Below are positions 9,096 through 17,493 of a DNA stretch of 34,787 nucleotides, piece after piece. The DNA is from a bacterium (lineage in GTDB: Bacteria; Oederibacteriota; PGYV01): assembly GCA_029565735.1 (NCBI GenBank), contig JAKQNO010000125.1, forward strand, positions 1-34,787. Reading direction: 5' to 3'. Under the pieces are notes generated by a model, which was given only the letters and a program-made list of their open reading frames with translations, did not search any database and had not been told where the DNA came from. Every line of letters starts with the position of its first letter. Position 1 is the first letter of the stretch. The translations under genes and the position numbers were made by a program.

Positions 9096-9674
9096 ATGGA
9101 TAGTGAAACAAAAGGCAAAGAAACAGGCAGTTCAAATGGCGGTTTAACGGCAAAGGTTATTATCGCAGCCGTTGTGGCGGCCGCAGCCGTGCTTTTGGTT
9201 GCTTTAAATTTGAGCCTGTTTTCCTTTAACGGCATAAAATTTACGGATGATGAAAAAAATAAAGTCTCATATTCGGCCATTGATTTCACTCCGGTTGACT
9301 TAATGGAAAAATCAGCCGGAATATATTTTAAAAACATTTTTTCCGGAGAAAAGCATAATTTTGGAAAATGGGCAAAGAGCCTTTCCGGCTACCTGTTCAA
9401 ATACAGCGGTGAAAAATATGCCAGATTTGAACTGTATTATATGGATCTTGAAAAATACAGCAGAAAAGACATACAGCTGAAGGTTTACGCAAATGGAAAA
9501 CTTGTATATCTATATGATGTTACAGGCGCGGACGGAATCCGCATATTTGACGTGCCGCTTAACGAAGTAAGCGGCAAAACACTAACCTTGGCCGTTGTAA
9601 GCAACGCGTCGCTGGGAAAAGTTTTTGACGAAAAGGTCAGGGCTGTTTTTGTAAGAAAGATAGGATTACATTAA
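9096..9674 (+). CDS. Membrane-anchored protein carrying the GT-C tail-like domain
   Basis: I do not recognise a named family. The 192-residue product has a polar Gly/Ser/Lys-rich N-terminus, one strong membrane helix (about residues 19-45, Ala/Val-rich) and an extracytoplasmic domain. That domain (about 59-192) lines up with the last ~125 residues of the GT-C protein encoded at 5880. Shared anchors in order are IDFT, GKWA, an aromatic Y-x-F/L pair, DLEKY versus DMKKY, an NG turn before a strand, IFDV versus VFDI, and a closing hydrophobic strand with RK or KM. It looks like a beta-sandwich, perhaps binding the polysaccharide or partnering the glycosyltransferase. AGGAGGG lies 5 bases before the ATG, one of the best RBSs here. 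Its stop overlaps the next ATG by one base. Confidence 0.7.
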   Translation: MDSETKGKETGSSNGGLTAKVIIAAVVAAAAVLLVALNLSLFSFNGIKFTDDEKNKVSYSAIDFTPVDLMEKSAGIYFKNIFSGEKHNFGKWAKSLSGYLFKYSGEKYARFELYYMDLEKYSRKDIQLKVYANGKLVYLYDVTGADGIRIFDVPLNEVSGKTLTLAVVSNASLGKVFDEKVRAVFVRKIGLH

Positions 9675-10285
9675 TGAATGAAAAAAATATAGGCGGCAAT
9701 TACTTCGATAAGTACGGCAGCGCCAATTTGGCGGTCAGGTTTGTAATGAATCAGTTCTTAAAAACTATGAACACCATTATAAACGGAGAAAAGTTTGATT
9801 CAATGCTTGATGCCGGCTGCGGCGAAGGGCATCTTACAAATATAATAAATGAATCGCTTGAAAAAAACGGGCGGCACACAGCCATTACGGCACTTGAGTA
9901 TGACGGAAAAACCCTTGACAAAGCAAGGATACTGTACCCGAACCTGAATCTGGTACAGGGTAACATCCTTGAACTGAAAGGAAACTACGATTTACTATTA
10001 GCTTCAGAAGTCCTTGAACATATAAATGAATATGATGCTGCTATACAGCAGTGTAAAAAAACGGCTCCGGTCTGTGTTTTTTCCGTTCCAAATGAGCCCT
10101 GGTTCAGAATGGCCAATTTATGCAGGCTAAAATATCTAAAACGCCTTGGCAATACCCCGGGACATGTAAACAACTGGACGAAAAGCGGGTTTCGCAGGAT
10201 TTTAAGCCGTCACTTTGAATATGTCATGATTAAGACTGCCGCAATTTGGAATATCGCGCTCTGTAAGAAGCCCAATATAATTTGA
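9674..10285 (+). CDS. Class I SAM-dependent methyltransferase
   Basis: The 203-residue protein has a compact Rossmann methyltransferase core: motif I LDAGCGEGHLTNI (about 46-58) for SAM binding, an acidic residue ending strand 2 (ITALEYDG), NLNLVQGNIL, and LLLASEVLEHINEYD as the post-motif block typical of Methyltransf_11/23-type proteins. FSVPNEPWFRMAN follows. In this cluster it probably methylates a sugar hydroxyl or the chain terminus, which in some ABC-exported O-antigens ends elongation; that role is inference. The ATG overlaps the stop of the upstream gene by one base, indicating translational coupling. The C-terminus lacks any extra domain. Confidence 0.82.
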   Translation: MNEKNIGGNYFDKYGSANLAVRFVMNQFLKTMNTIINGEKFDSMLDAGCGEGHLTNIINESLEKNGRHTAITALEYDGKTLDKARILYPNLNLVQGNILELKGNYDLLLASEVLEHINEYDAAIQQCKKTAPVCVFSVPNEPWFRMANLCRLKYLKRLGNTPGHVNNWTKSGFRRILSRHFEYVMIKTAAIWNIALCKKPNII

Positions 10286-10312
10286 ATTTTGCGAGCCATA
10301 GGAGGGCCTGTT

Positions 10313-11290
10313 TTGTTTAAAATCACGGAAAACGTGAAAAAGATTTCAGGATGGCTGTTTTTGCCTGCTGTCATCCTGCTTGTTTTTTACTATATAAAAA
10401 CACATATGCCGGAGTTTACCGCGCTTTCCTTTATCAACGCGCAGCTGATACCGGCGCTTATATTAATACAGCTTGGTGTTTCTGTTGCGCTGGGGCTTAT
10501 TATTAAATACCTTCTTGAACCTTTTGGAATCAGGCTGGGCTTTAAAGAATGGTTCGGCCTTTCCGTAGTGACAACTTTTTATAATACAATTACGCCGTTC
10601 AGAGGCGGAATGGTGGCAAGGGCGCTATACCTGAAGGAAAGGCACAACTTTTCATACACCAGTTTTCTTGCCACCATGTCGGGCATATATGTTGTAAATT
10701 TTTTCATTCAAAGCACAGCCGGCCTGCTGAGCGCGGCAGCGATATATTTCCAAAGCGGGATATTCAGTCCGGCCATTTCTGTTATTTTTGGGGGATTCTT
10801 TCTTGCGTCTCTGGTTATGCTGATGTTCTCGCCGGAGATGCCGGATTCAAAGAACCCGGTTCTGAATAAAGCCGCTCAAATATTCAACGGCTGGAACGGA
10901 ATAAGAAAAAACAGGAAAATTGTCATCACGGTTGTCTGTACAGCTTTTTTACAGTTATTTTTGACTGCGGCCGGATTGTTAATATCATATAAGGTTTTTG
11001 GCATTGATGTCAGTATCGCGCAGTCTGTTTTTTTGTCGTCTATATCACTGCTTGGTATAGTCATTTCCATTACGCCGGGCTCGCTGGGCGTAGCAGAGGC
11101 TATTACGGTATTCTCGTCGCTGGCACTTGGAATAACGGTGGCGCAGTCGCTTTCGGCGGCTGTGCTTATAAGGCTTACTTCGCTGGCAGTCATTTTTACC
11201 CTTGGCCCTGTTTATTCGTATATTCTCATTAAAAAGGATAAGAAAAGCGCGGCCTCTAAAAAAACCTTTAATAAAGAAGGAGAGGCATAG
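10313..11290 (+). CDS. LPG-synthase-type/UPF0104 membrane protein (flippase-like)
   Basis: The product has about 325 residues and roughly eight hydrophobic segments. The family pattern includes FGIRLGFKEWFGLSVVTTF then YNTITPFRGGMVARALYLK (about residues 65-115), and a C-terminal SITPGSLGVAEA motif. This matches the membrane part of lysylphosphatidylglycerol synthetase and the AglD/UPF0104 family, often found in polysaccharide clusters and thought to act in lipid or lipid-linked sugar translocation. The precise role is unresolved. The start is TTG at 10313, because AGGAGG (10300-10305) lies 7 bases upstream; an upstream TTG at 10289 would place the Shine-Dalgarno inside the coding region. The stop abuts the wzm ATG directly. 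Confidence 0.78.
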   Translation: MFKITENVKKISGWLFLPAVILLVFYYIKTHMPEFTALSFINAQLIPALILIQLGVSVALGLIIKYLLEPFGIRLGFKEWFGLSVVTTFYNTITPFRGGMVARALYLKERHNFSYTSFLATMSGIYVVNFFIQSTAGLLSAAAIYFQSGIFSPAISVIFGGFFLASLVMLMFSPEMPDSKNPVLNKAAQIFNGWNGIRKNRKIVITVVCTAFLQLFLTAAGLLISYKVFGIDVSIAQSVFLSSISLLGIVISITPGSLGVAEAITVFSSLALGITVAQSLSAAVLIRLTSLAVIFTLGPVYSYILIKKDKKSAASKKTFNKEGEA

Positions 11291-12058
11291 ATGGACAGGA
11301 ATATGCGCAGGACGCTGGACCTTTTCCTGATGTTTACCGGCAGGGAGATAACCCTGAAGTATAAAAGGTCATATCTTGGTTTTATCTGGTCTCTTATGAA
11401 TCCCATACTGACCGCCCTGGTGTTTTTTGTCGCATTCAAGCTCTTTATGCGTTTCGAGATAGAGGACTACACCCTTTTCATGCTTAGCGCGCTTTTTCCG
11501 TGGACATGGTTTTCAGCTTCCGTCTCTATGTGCATTCACTCCCTGACCGGCAATATATCGCTTATAAAAAAAATAATATTTCCAAAACGTTTGCTTGTTG
11601 TATCGGTGATCACCGGCCAGATGGTAACGCTGCTTATTTCCATACCAATACTTGCAGTACTGCTGTATTATTACGGAAAATCGCCGTACTTAAGCTGGCT
11701 GTATATCATACCCATCCTGCTTACCGTGCAGTTCTTTATAATTCTGGGGATAAGTATGGCCTTAGCCATGTTAAACGCATATTTCCGCGACATGGAACAT
11801 ATAACAAATGTCACCCTTAACATGCTTTTCTGGATGACTCCGGTCATGTATCCGCTTGCAATGGTGCCGGAAAAATACAGGATATTTCTGGCTATGAACC
11901 CCATGACATACCTTATTCAGAGCTGGAGAGATGTTATAATGACCGGAAGAGTAAACTGGGTTAATGTTCTTATAGCTGCAGTGACAGCCGCAGTGTGTAT
12001 GTTGCTTGGCAGTTTTATTTTTGCCGTTAAGGATAAAAAACTGGATGAAGTGCTGTGA
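11291..12058 (+). CDS. wzm: Polysaccharide ABC transporter permease (Wzm/TagG-like)
   Basis: The 255-residue integral membrane protein has six predicted helices and is the ABC2-type permease of a polysaccharide exporter. Family features are the amphipathic N-terminus ending LKYKRSYLGFIWSLMNP, SALFPWTWFSASV, the loop ISLIKKIIFPKRLL, and the C-terminal WMTPVMYPLAMVPE and NPMTYLIQSWRDV motifs, all typical of Wzm/TagG/RfbA proteins. Its partner ATPase follows with a 4-base overlap (GTGA). Two permeases and two ATPases should form the channel that exports lipid-linked chains finished in the cytoplasm. GAAGGAGA lies just upstream of the ATG, which immediately follows the preceding stop. Confidence 0.92.
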   Translation: MDRNMRRTLDLFLMFTGREITLKYKRSYLGFIWSLMNPILTALVFFVAFKLFMRFEIEDYTLFMLSALFPWTWFSASVSMCIHSLTGNISLIKKIIFPKRLLVVSVITGQMVTLLISIPILAVLLYYYGKSPYLSWLYIIPILLTVQFFIILGISMALAMLNAYFRDMEHITNVTLNMLFWMTPVMYPLAMVPEKYRIFLAMNPMTYLIQSWRDVIMTGRVNWVNVLIAAVTAAVCMLLGSFIFAVKDKKLDEVL

Positions 12059-12795
12059 ATATGATAACCGCTGAAAATGTATGGAAAAGTTACCCGGTGA
12101 ACAGAGACAAGCCGGGTTTTAAAGAGTTTATAGTCAATGCTCCTGAATTTATTGGAAAAAAAAGCGGGCTCTTTTGGGCGCTTAAAGGCCTGAATTTTTC
12201 CGTAAAAAAAGGCGAATGCCTTGGGGTCATAGGAAAAAACGGCGCCGGGAAAAGCACACTGTTATCCCTGCTGCTTGGTACATCGCTGCCGGGAAAGGGC
12301 ACTTTGACCGTAAACGGCAAACGGACCCCGCTGCTTGAACTTGGAGCGGGATTCCATCAGGACATGACCGGGCGTGAGAATCTGGTGATGAACGGGATAC
12401 TTCTGGGGCTGACCAGGAAGGAAGCGCTTGCCAGGCAGGATGCAATAATTGATTTTTCCGGGCTCTCGGAATTTATAGACAGGCCTCTTAGGACTTATTC
12501 AGGCGGTATGTATATGCGGCTGGCTTTTTCCGTGGCTGTGCATACAGATCCCGAAATACTGCTGATAGATGAAATACTTTCCGTCGGAGACGAATTTTTC
12601 CAGAAAAAGTCAGGGGATGCCATTACCGGGCTTATAAAGCGCGGTACAACAACCGTGCTTGTGTCTCATAATATGGAAAGCATCAGGAATATTTGCAGCA
12701 GAGTGATATGGCTTGAACATGGCGTTATTATGGCGGATGGAATTCCCGGCGAGGTTATCGGCAAATATCTTAATGAAGGCGGCAAAGATGTTTAA
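12055..12795 (+). CDS. wzt: Polysaccharide ABC transporter ATPase (Wzt/KpsT-like, no C-terminal carbohydrate-binding domain)
   Basis: This 246-residue ATPase powers export of the polysaccharide through the Wzm permease. Walker A is GKNGAGKST (about residues 59-67), the ABC signature is YSGGM (about 148), Walker B is ILLIDE (about 169) and the switch His is in VSHNME (about 204). The N-terminal insert with PGFKEFIVNAPEF is typical of the Wzt/TagH/KpsT branch. The protein ends soon after the switch region, so it lacks the extra C-terminal domain that reads the chain terminus in O9a-type Wzt. Export may therefore not require terminus recognition in this protein. The GTG at 12055 overlaps the wzm stop (GTGA); ATG 12061 is a near alternative. 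The next gene overlaps its end by 8 bases. Confidence 0.92.
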   Translation: MNMITAENVWKSYPVNRDKPGFKEFIVNAPEFIGKKSGLFWALKGLNFSVKKGECLGVIGKNGAGKSTLLSLLLGTSLPGKGTLTVNGKRTPLLELGAGFHQDMTGRENLVMNGILLGLTRKEALARQDAIIDFSGLSEFIDRPLRTYSGGMYMRLAFSVAVHTDPEILLIDEILSVGDEFFQKKSGDAITGLIKRGTTTVLVSHNMESIRNICSRVIWLEHGVIMADGIPGEVIGKYLNEGGKDV

Positions 12796-14992
12796 AAAAA
12801 TTGTTAATCTTATGGTGCCGCCGGATTCCCGCCGCAGGCTTTTTGCCAGAGCTTTACTTAAGCTGGTTAAGAACCCTTCACTGATACCGCATGTTATGAA
12901 CCGGACAAACTGGAATAAATTCATTTATTTCAGGGGCGTACTGCGGCCTGAAGAAATAGAAAAACGGCTGGACAGAAAATTTGCCGAATACGGCGGCGCG
13001 CAGAGCCGTGTGCTGCCCGGGGATGGGAACGGTTATCTTAATCATGTTTTCAGGACCAACAGCCGGAAAGATTCAGCGTACGCGGATATTTCCGATGTTG
13101 AACCGGAAAATAAAAGCGGAATCAGAAAGATTGCTTTTTACCTGCCGCAATACCACCCTATACCTGAAAATGACTGCTGGTGGGGAAAGGGTTTTACGGA
13201 ATGGAATAATGTGGGCCGTGGAATCCCGCAGTTTACAGGACATTATCAGCCAAAACTGCCGGGTGAGCTTGGATATTATGATCTTAGGGTTCCGCAGGTA
13301 AGGCGCCGGCAGGCGGAACTTGCCGCACAATACGGAATATTTGGTTTTTGTTTTCATTTTTATTGGTTTGCGGGAAAAACGCTTCTTGAGGCTCCGCTGA
13401 AAGACTTTGCGGAAGATGAATCTGTCACCCTGCCGTTTTGCATAAATTGGGCAAATGAAAACTGGACGCGCTCGTGGGACGGTCTGGAAAGGGAAGTCCT
13501 GATAAAGCAATCCCATTCTGAAAAGGATGACATAGCTTTTATAGAACATATTTCCTCATACTTAAAACACCGCAATTATATCCGGATTAATACCCGGCCG
13601 CTAATTCTTGTTTACAGGCCGTCATTATTGCCTGACGCCCGGTCCACAGCCCAAAGATGGAGAAAGTGGTGCCGCAATAACGGCATAGGTGAAATTTATC
13701 TTGCGGCCACTCATACTTTTGAGCATATTAATCCTGAAAGCATCGGGTTTGACGCGGCGGTGGAATTTGCACCGAACACCTTTCCTCTTGAAGATATTAC
13801 ATCAAGCGCAGAAGTGGCAAACCCGGATTTTACCGGCCAGGTTTTTGATTACAGGGATGCAATAAGGCATGCAATGCGGTATAAAAAACCGGATTATAAA
13901 AAGTTCAGGGGTATATGCCCGGGCTGGGACAATGATCCAAGAAAACCCGGAAATGGTATTATCCTCGCGAATTCATCCCCTGAAGCTTACGGCGAATGGA
14001 TGGATCTTTTGTGCGATTACACTAAACAGAATTTTGAAAAGGAAGAAAGGCTGGTCTTTATCAACGCGTGGAATGAATGGGCGGAGGGCGCGTATCTTGA
14101 ACCGGACAGAAAATACGGATACGCTTACCTGCTGGCAGGGGCAAAGGCGCGCGGCAGAAAACGCGGATTTTTAACCGCAAATCCTTTTGAGGAAAAAATA
14201 AATTCCGGGAAGAATGATACCGCAGTCATTGCGCACGTGTATTATCCCGAACTCTGGGAAGAGCTTTGCGGGTACCTGTCAAACATTAAAAGCGGGTTTG
14301 ATTTATTTGTTTCAGTGCCGGAAGGGGTTGAAATTAATGACGCGGACATATTCGCAAAATTCGGCGGAGCCAGGATATACAGGCATGAAAACAGGGGGCG
14401 TGATATTTTCCCGTTCCTGCGCATACTTTCCCTTATTGAAAATTGCGGCTACAGGTATGCATTGAAAATACACACAAAAAAATCATCACACAGGAAAGAC
14501 GGGAACGAATGGCGAAGGGATCTGTACCGTGGCGTTGCGGGGACGTATGGGATAGACTTAAAAATCAGGAATATCTTTGATTCCAGTCCAAAAACTGGTA
14601 TCATAGCTCCGGGCAGCCATATACTAAGTTCGGATTATTATTGGGGGCAAAATGCCGCAGCCGTGAAAAAACTGGCCGGACGGGCCGGATATGGGCCTTT
14701 AACGGAAAAATTTAATTTTGCCGCAGGTTCAATGTTCTGGTTCAGGCCCCGGGTTTTCAAGCCGGTACTTGACCTTAATATACTTGACTGTGAATTTGAA
14801 AAGGAAGAAGGCCAGCTTGACGGCACTTTGGCCCACTCTCTTGAGCGTTTTTTCGGCCTTATGGCGTTGAAAAGCGGGTTTAAAATAGTTCCGTCGGACG
14901 GCGTGGATGGCGGTACTGAAAAAAAATATAAGTATGCTGATGCGGCACGGCGCACCGGTAAGGAGATGCCTGACGGTGAATGTGAAAAATAA
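12788..14992 (+). CDS. WbsX-RgpF fusion glycosyltransferase
   Basis: This 734-residue protein joins two polysaccharide-assembly domains. Residues about 114-450 are WbsX-like (GH99-like fold): IAFYLPQYHPIPENDCWWG, GFTEWNNV, FGFCFHFYWFAGKTLLE, INWANENWTRSWDG, and VFINAWNEWAEGAYLEPD with conserved Trp and Glu. Residues about 478-720 match rhamnan synthesis protein F (RgpF): AVIAHVYYPELWEEL, ENRGRDIFPFLRIL, and YALKIHTKKSSHR. Both families are glycosyltransferase-like proteins of O-antigen and rhamnan loci. The short N-terminal region is basic. ATG 12788 is chosen because it overlaps the Wzt stop by 8 bases and the family homology begins well inside; the longer in-frame start at 12713 lies within wzt. 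Fusion suggests two linked sugar additions. The donors are unknown, though rhamnose is plausible. Confidence 0.86.
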   Translation: MFKKIVNLMVPPDSRRRLFARALLKLVKNPSLIPHVMNRTNWNKFIYFRGVLRPEEIEKRLDRKFAEYGGAQSRVLPGDGNGYLNHVFRTNSRKDSAYADISDVEPENKSGIRKIAFYLPQYHPIPENDCWWGKGFTEWNNVGRGIPQFTGHYQPKLPGELGYYDLRVPQVRRRQAELAAQYGIFGFCFHFYWFAGKTLLEAPLKDFAEDESVTLPFCINWANENWTRSWDGLEREVLIKQSHSEKDDIAFIEHISSYLKHRNYIRINTRPLILVYRPSLLPDARSTAQRWRKWCRNNGIGEIYLAATHTFEHINPESIGFDAAVEFAPNTFPLEDITSSAEVANPDFTGQVFDYRDAIRHAMRYKKPDYKKFRGICPGWDNDPRKPGNGIILANSSPEAYGEWMDLLCDYTKQNFEKEERLVFINAWNEWAEGAYLEPDRKYGYAYLLAGAKARGRKRGFLTANPFEEKINSGKNDTAVIAHVYYPELWEELCGYLSNIKSGFDLFVSVPEGVEINDADIFAKFGGARIYRHENRGRDIFPFLRILSLIENCGYRYALKIHTKKSSHRKDGNEWRRDLYRGVAGTYGIDLKIRNIFDSSPKTGIIAPGSHILSSDYYWGQNAAAVKKLAGRAGYGPLTEKFNFAAGSMFWFRPRVFKPVLDLNILDCEFEKEEGQLDGTLAHSLERFFGLMALKSGFKIVPSDGVDGGTEKKYKYADAARRTGKEMPDGECEK

Positions 14993-15914
14993 AGTCAGAG
15001 TAAGCGTAATAATACCTACATACAACGGCGGTGACAAACTTAAAGCGCTGCTTGAATCACTTGCCGGTAATAGAACGGTCAATGAAATTATAATTGTTGA
15101 TACCCGGTCGGATACGGATATGCAGTCAATGGCAGACAGGTACGGCGCAAAACTGCTGCAGGTTGAAAAAGAATCATTTGACCACGGCCTTGTCAGGAAC
15201 ATCGGAGGCAAAGCGGCCTCGGGTGATATACTTGTATATATGACACAGGATTCGATGCCCGCGGACAACCTGGCAATAGATAATATTATCAGGCCTCTGC
15301 TGGATGATGAAAAAGTGGCTGTATCTTACGGCAGACAGCTGCCAAGATTGGACGCAAGCCCGTTCGCGGCGCATTTGAGGGCCTTTAATTATCCTGAAAA
15401 TGGCGGGTTAAAAACATCGGCTGACCGGGATCTGCTTGGAATCAAAACAGCCTTTATTTCCAATTCATTTTCCGCGTACAGAAAAAAAGTCCTTGAAGAG
15501 ATAGGCTGGTTCGCTACGGGGTTGCTGCTGGGAGAGGACTTTCACGCCGGCGCGGTGTTGATAGACAAAGGATACGGGATTTTTTATGCGGCAGATGCGC
15601 GGGTGCGCCATTCCCATAATTACACTACACTCCAGGAATTCAGGAGATATTTTGATATTGGGGTGGTTCACACGAAAGAATCGTGGATACTGAAAAAGTA
15701 CGGTAAAGCGGAAAGGGAAGGTTGCAAGTTCGTCTTTTCAGAGATTGATTATCTGCTGAAAAACGGCAAGGGCCTTCTTATACCGTTTTCTTTACTTAGG
15801 GCTTTTGTGAAGTTTGCCGGCTACTGCCTGGGGCGGCGCTATATGCTGCTGCCGCGGTGGTTTGTTATCCATTGCACCATGGGACAGAATGTGAACAACG
15901 GAATATATGACTAA
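14976..15914 (+). CDS. Rhamnosyltransferase-like GT2 glycosyltransferase
   Basis: The 312-residue GT2 enzyme has RVSVIIPTYNGGDKLKALLE at its start, IVDTRSDTD, then the rhamnosyltransferase-type stretch SFDHGLVRNIGGKAASGDIL, VYMTQDSMPAD (the acidic donor/metal motif), and SYGRQLPR followed by FNYPENGG. That combination is typical of RfbN/WbbL-type proteins that transfer rhamnose from dTDP-rhamnose, so rhamnose is the favoured donor. GTG 14976 is chosen: AAGGAG (14960-14965) lies 10 bases upstream and it leaves only a 17-base overlap with the previous gene. Upstream in-frame ATGs (14934, 14940) lack an RBS. The end overlaps the next start by 8 bases. Confidence 0.85.
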   Translation: MNVKNKVRVSVIIPTYNGGDKLKALLESLAGNRTVNEIIIVDTRSDTDMQSMADRYGAKLLQVEKESFDHGLVRNIGGKAASGDILVYMTQDSMPADNLAIDNIIRPLLDDEKVAVSYGRQLPRLDASPFAAHLRAFNYPENGGLKTSADRDLLGIKTAFISNSFSAYRKKVLEEIGWFATGLLLGEDFHAGAVLIDKGYGIFYAADARVRHSHNYTTLQEFRRYFDIGVVHTKESWILKKYGKAEREGCKFVFSEIDYLLKNGKGLLIPFSLLRAFVKFAGYCLGRRYMLLPRWFVIHCTMGQNVNNGIYD

Positions 15915-17142
15915 ACGCCTGGTTACTCCGGCTTTAGCGCGTGAAAAATTACACGGCTTGATATTTTTATGCCTTGCCGCGTATTCGGCAACCTGTATTA
16001 TATCCATAACGTTATGTGAGATTTTTTTTGTCCTTGCTCTGCTTTTATGGGCCGCGGACGCTTTTGCGGGCGGCAGGAAACTTTCCGGGGAATTTAATAC
16101 TTATCTCACTCTTCCTCTGGCGGTTTTTGCCGTCATTCATATCATAGCGGCTATTTTGGGCATAGACCCCGCAAACAGCATAAGGGATTCGCGAAAACTT
16201 TACCTGATACTTATGTTCTTCGTGGCAGCCAAATATCTTGACTCTTTGGAAAAAATAGAAAAAATAGTTATGTTTTTTGCAGCCGGTTCTTTATTTATCG
16301 GGGCGTATGCTGTCTGCTCGTCAATTAGCGCGGCGCATGCCGGCAATGCGGCGGGTTTCAGAGCCGCGTCATTTTCGGGCACGCCTATGCACCTGGGAGG
16401 CATGCTGACAATGTCTGTTGTATTTTTGTTCACGGTTATAGCGGGGCGTATTAAAAAGGGTAAAATTAAGGGTTATTTTACCCTCTTTGCCTTTTTTGCT
16501 CTCATATTATCGGTTGCCGGTCTTATGCTGACTTATACCAGAAGCGCATGGCTGGCTTCGGCGGTTGGGATTGTCATTGCCGCGTTTTTTACAGATAAAA
16601 AGCTCTTTGCCGCTGTTCTTATCGTGTTTGCCTTATCCGTATTTGCGCTAAAGGATACTTCCGTCGGGAAAAGGGTTGCTGACGCGGTCTCAAATACAAC
16701 CACTAATACGGCAGTAGAGCGGATCCTGATGTGGAAAAGCGGATTGAAAATAATCCGGGACAATCCCGTTCACGGCATAGGCACGGCGAATGTCGGATTG
16801 GTATACCCGAAATACCGTGATAAAAAAGCGTTTGAACCGAACCAGGGACACCTGCATAACAACATTATTCAGGTAGCGGCAATTGACGGCATACCGGGCG
16901 CCGCCGCAATTCTCTGGATGTTTGTCCTGTCGTTCTTTGTACAATACAGGCTTTTTATAAAACTAAAAGGGGATGAAAAACAATATATTCTGTCAATCCT
17001 GGCCGTAAACGTTTCATTTTTTATAAACGGGCTCTTTGAATATAACCTTTTTTCATCCCAGGTTGTGCTGATGTACTGGTTCTTTATGGGTATATCCGCG
17101 GCCCTGTACGGCAAAAAAGAGCAAAAAACCGTACAAGCCTGA
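15907..17142 (+). CDS. O-antigen ligase family protein (WaaL/Wzy_C)
   Basis: This polytopic protein of 411 residues has about ten to twelve hydrophobic segments. It carries the O-antigen ligase (Wzy_C) pattern: AGLMLTYTRSAWLASAVG (about residue 200) opening the core, then a large loop with LKIIRDNPVHGIGTANVG and HLHNNIIQVAAIDGIPGA (about 300-335), where the conserved His and Arg residues act in glycan transfer. Such proteins join undecaprenyl-linked chains to lipid A-core or another lipid on the periplasmic side. In an ABC-exporter cluster a ligase, rather than a Wzy polymerase, is expected. It closes the cluster, and the ATG overlaps the upstream stop by 8 bases. The acceptor lipid cannot be told from sequence. 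Confidence 0.85.
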   Translation: MTKRLVTPALAREKLHGLIFLCLAAYSATCIISITLCEIFFVLALLLWAADAFAGGRKLSGEFNTYLTLPLAVFAVIHIIAAILGIDPANSIRDSRKLYLILMFFVAAKYLDSLEKIEKIVMFFAAGSLFIGAYAVCSSISAAHAGNAAGFRAASFSGTPMHLGGMLTMSVVFLFTVIAGRIKKGKIKGYFTLFAFFALILSVAGLMLTYTRSAWLASAVGIVIAAFFTDKKLFAAVLIVFALSVFALKDTSVGKRVADAVSNTTTNTAVERILMWKSGLKIIRDNPVHGIGTANVGLVYPKYRDKKAFEPNQGHLHNNIIQVAAIDGIPGAAAILWMFVLSFFVQYRLFIKLKGDEKQYILSILAVNVSFFINGLFEYNLFSSQVVLMYWFFMGISAALYGKKEQKTVQA

Positions 17143-17314
17143 ATATTAAACCGCTTCCTGCTGCAATTTTCTTGTTTTTACCCACCGGTTTTCAGCTAAG
17201 AATAATCAGAAATTTATCCCGTTACCTGCATCTGCGGCCAAATTATACGGTTATAAAGACGGCCTGGCCTTTTGCAAAAGGCTTGCCTATGCCGGAAATA
17301 ACATCTTAAATGGC

Positions 17315-17425
17315 TTTAAAAGAATGAAAAGGGCAGTCATTTTTACGTTTGCCGGCAAAGAATACTTATCCACATTTAAAGACTTCAAAGGGATGAAAAG
17401 GGCGGTCGTTTTTACGTTTTGTCGG
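17315..17425 (+). repeat. Imperfect direct repeat in the 351-base gap 17143-17493
   Basis: Two copies of about 40 bases (17315-17355 and 17383-17425) share ATGAAAAGGGC, TTTTTACGTTT and a final CGG. One frame reads both copies, MKRAVIFTFAGKEYLS and then MKRAVVFTFCR before a TAG at 17426, and stays open back to 17151 without a usable start. This may be a decayed gene or a duplicated regulatory segment. The rest of the gap before 17436 shows nothing recognisable. Confidence 0.5.
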
Positions 17426-17435
17426 TAGGATTTAC

Positions 17436-17464
17436 TTGATTTTCGTAAAAATATACGATAAGAT
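17436..17464 (+). promoter_or_regulatory. Promoter with candidate operator for the RHH module
   Basis: TTGATT (17436-17441), a 17-base spacer and TAAGAT (17459-17464) form a good sigma70-type promoter. In the spacer TCGTA (17443-17447) and TACGA (17454-17458) are a perfect inverted repeat, where a ribbon-helix-helix repressor could bind and autoregulate. GGAGG before the ATG at 17494 is a strong RBS. Confidence 0.55.
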
Positions 17465-17493
17465 TACATTAGAGTAAAAAATGGAGGTAAAAC

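Noticed and set aside
12713-12787. Longer in-frame start for the WbsX-RgpF gene
   Set aside because: It lies inside wzt; ATG 12788 overlaps the wzt stop by 8 bases, matching the pattern of overlaps in the cluster.
14729-15268. Minus-strand ORF of 179 codons
   Set aside because: It is antisense to two well-supported glycosyltransferase genes and has no motif or RBS.
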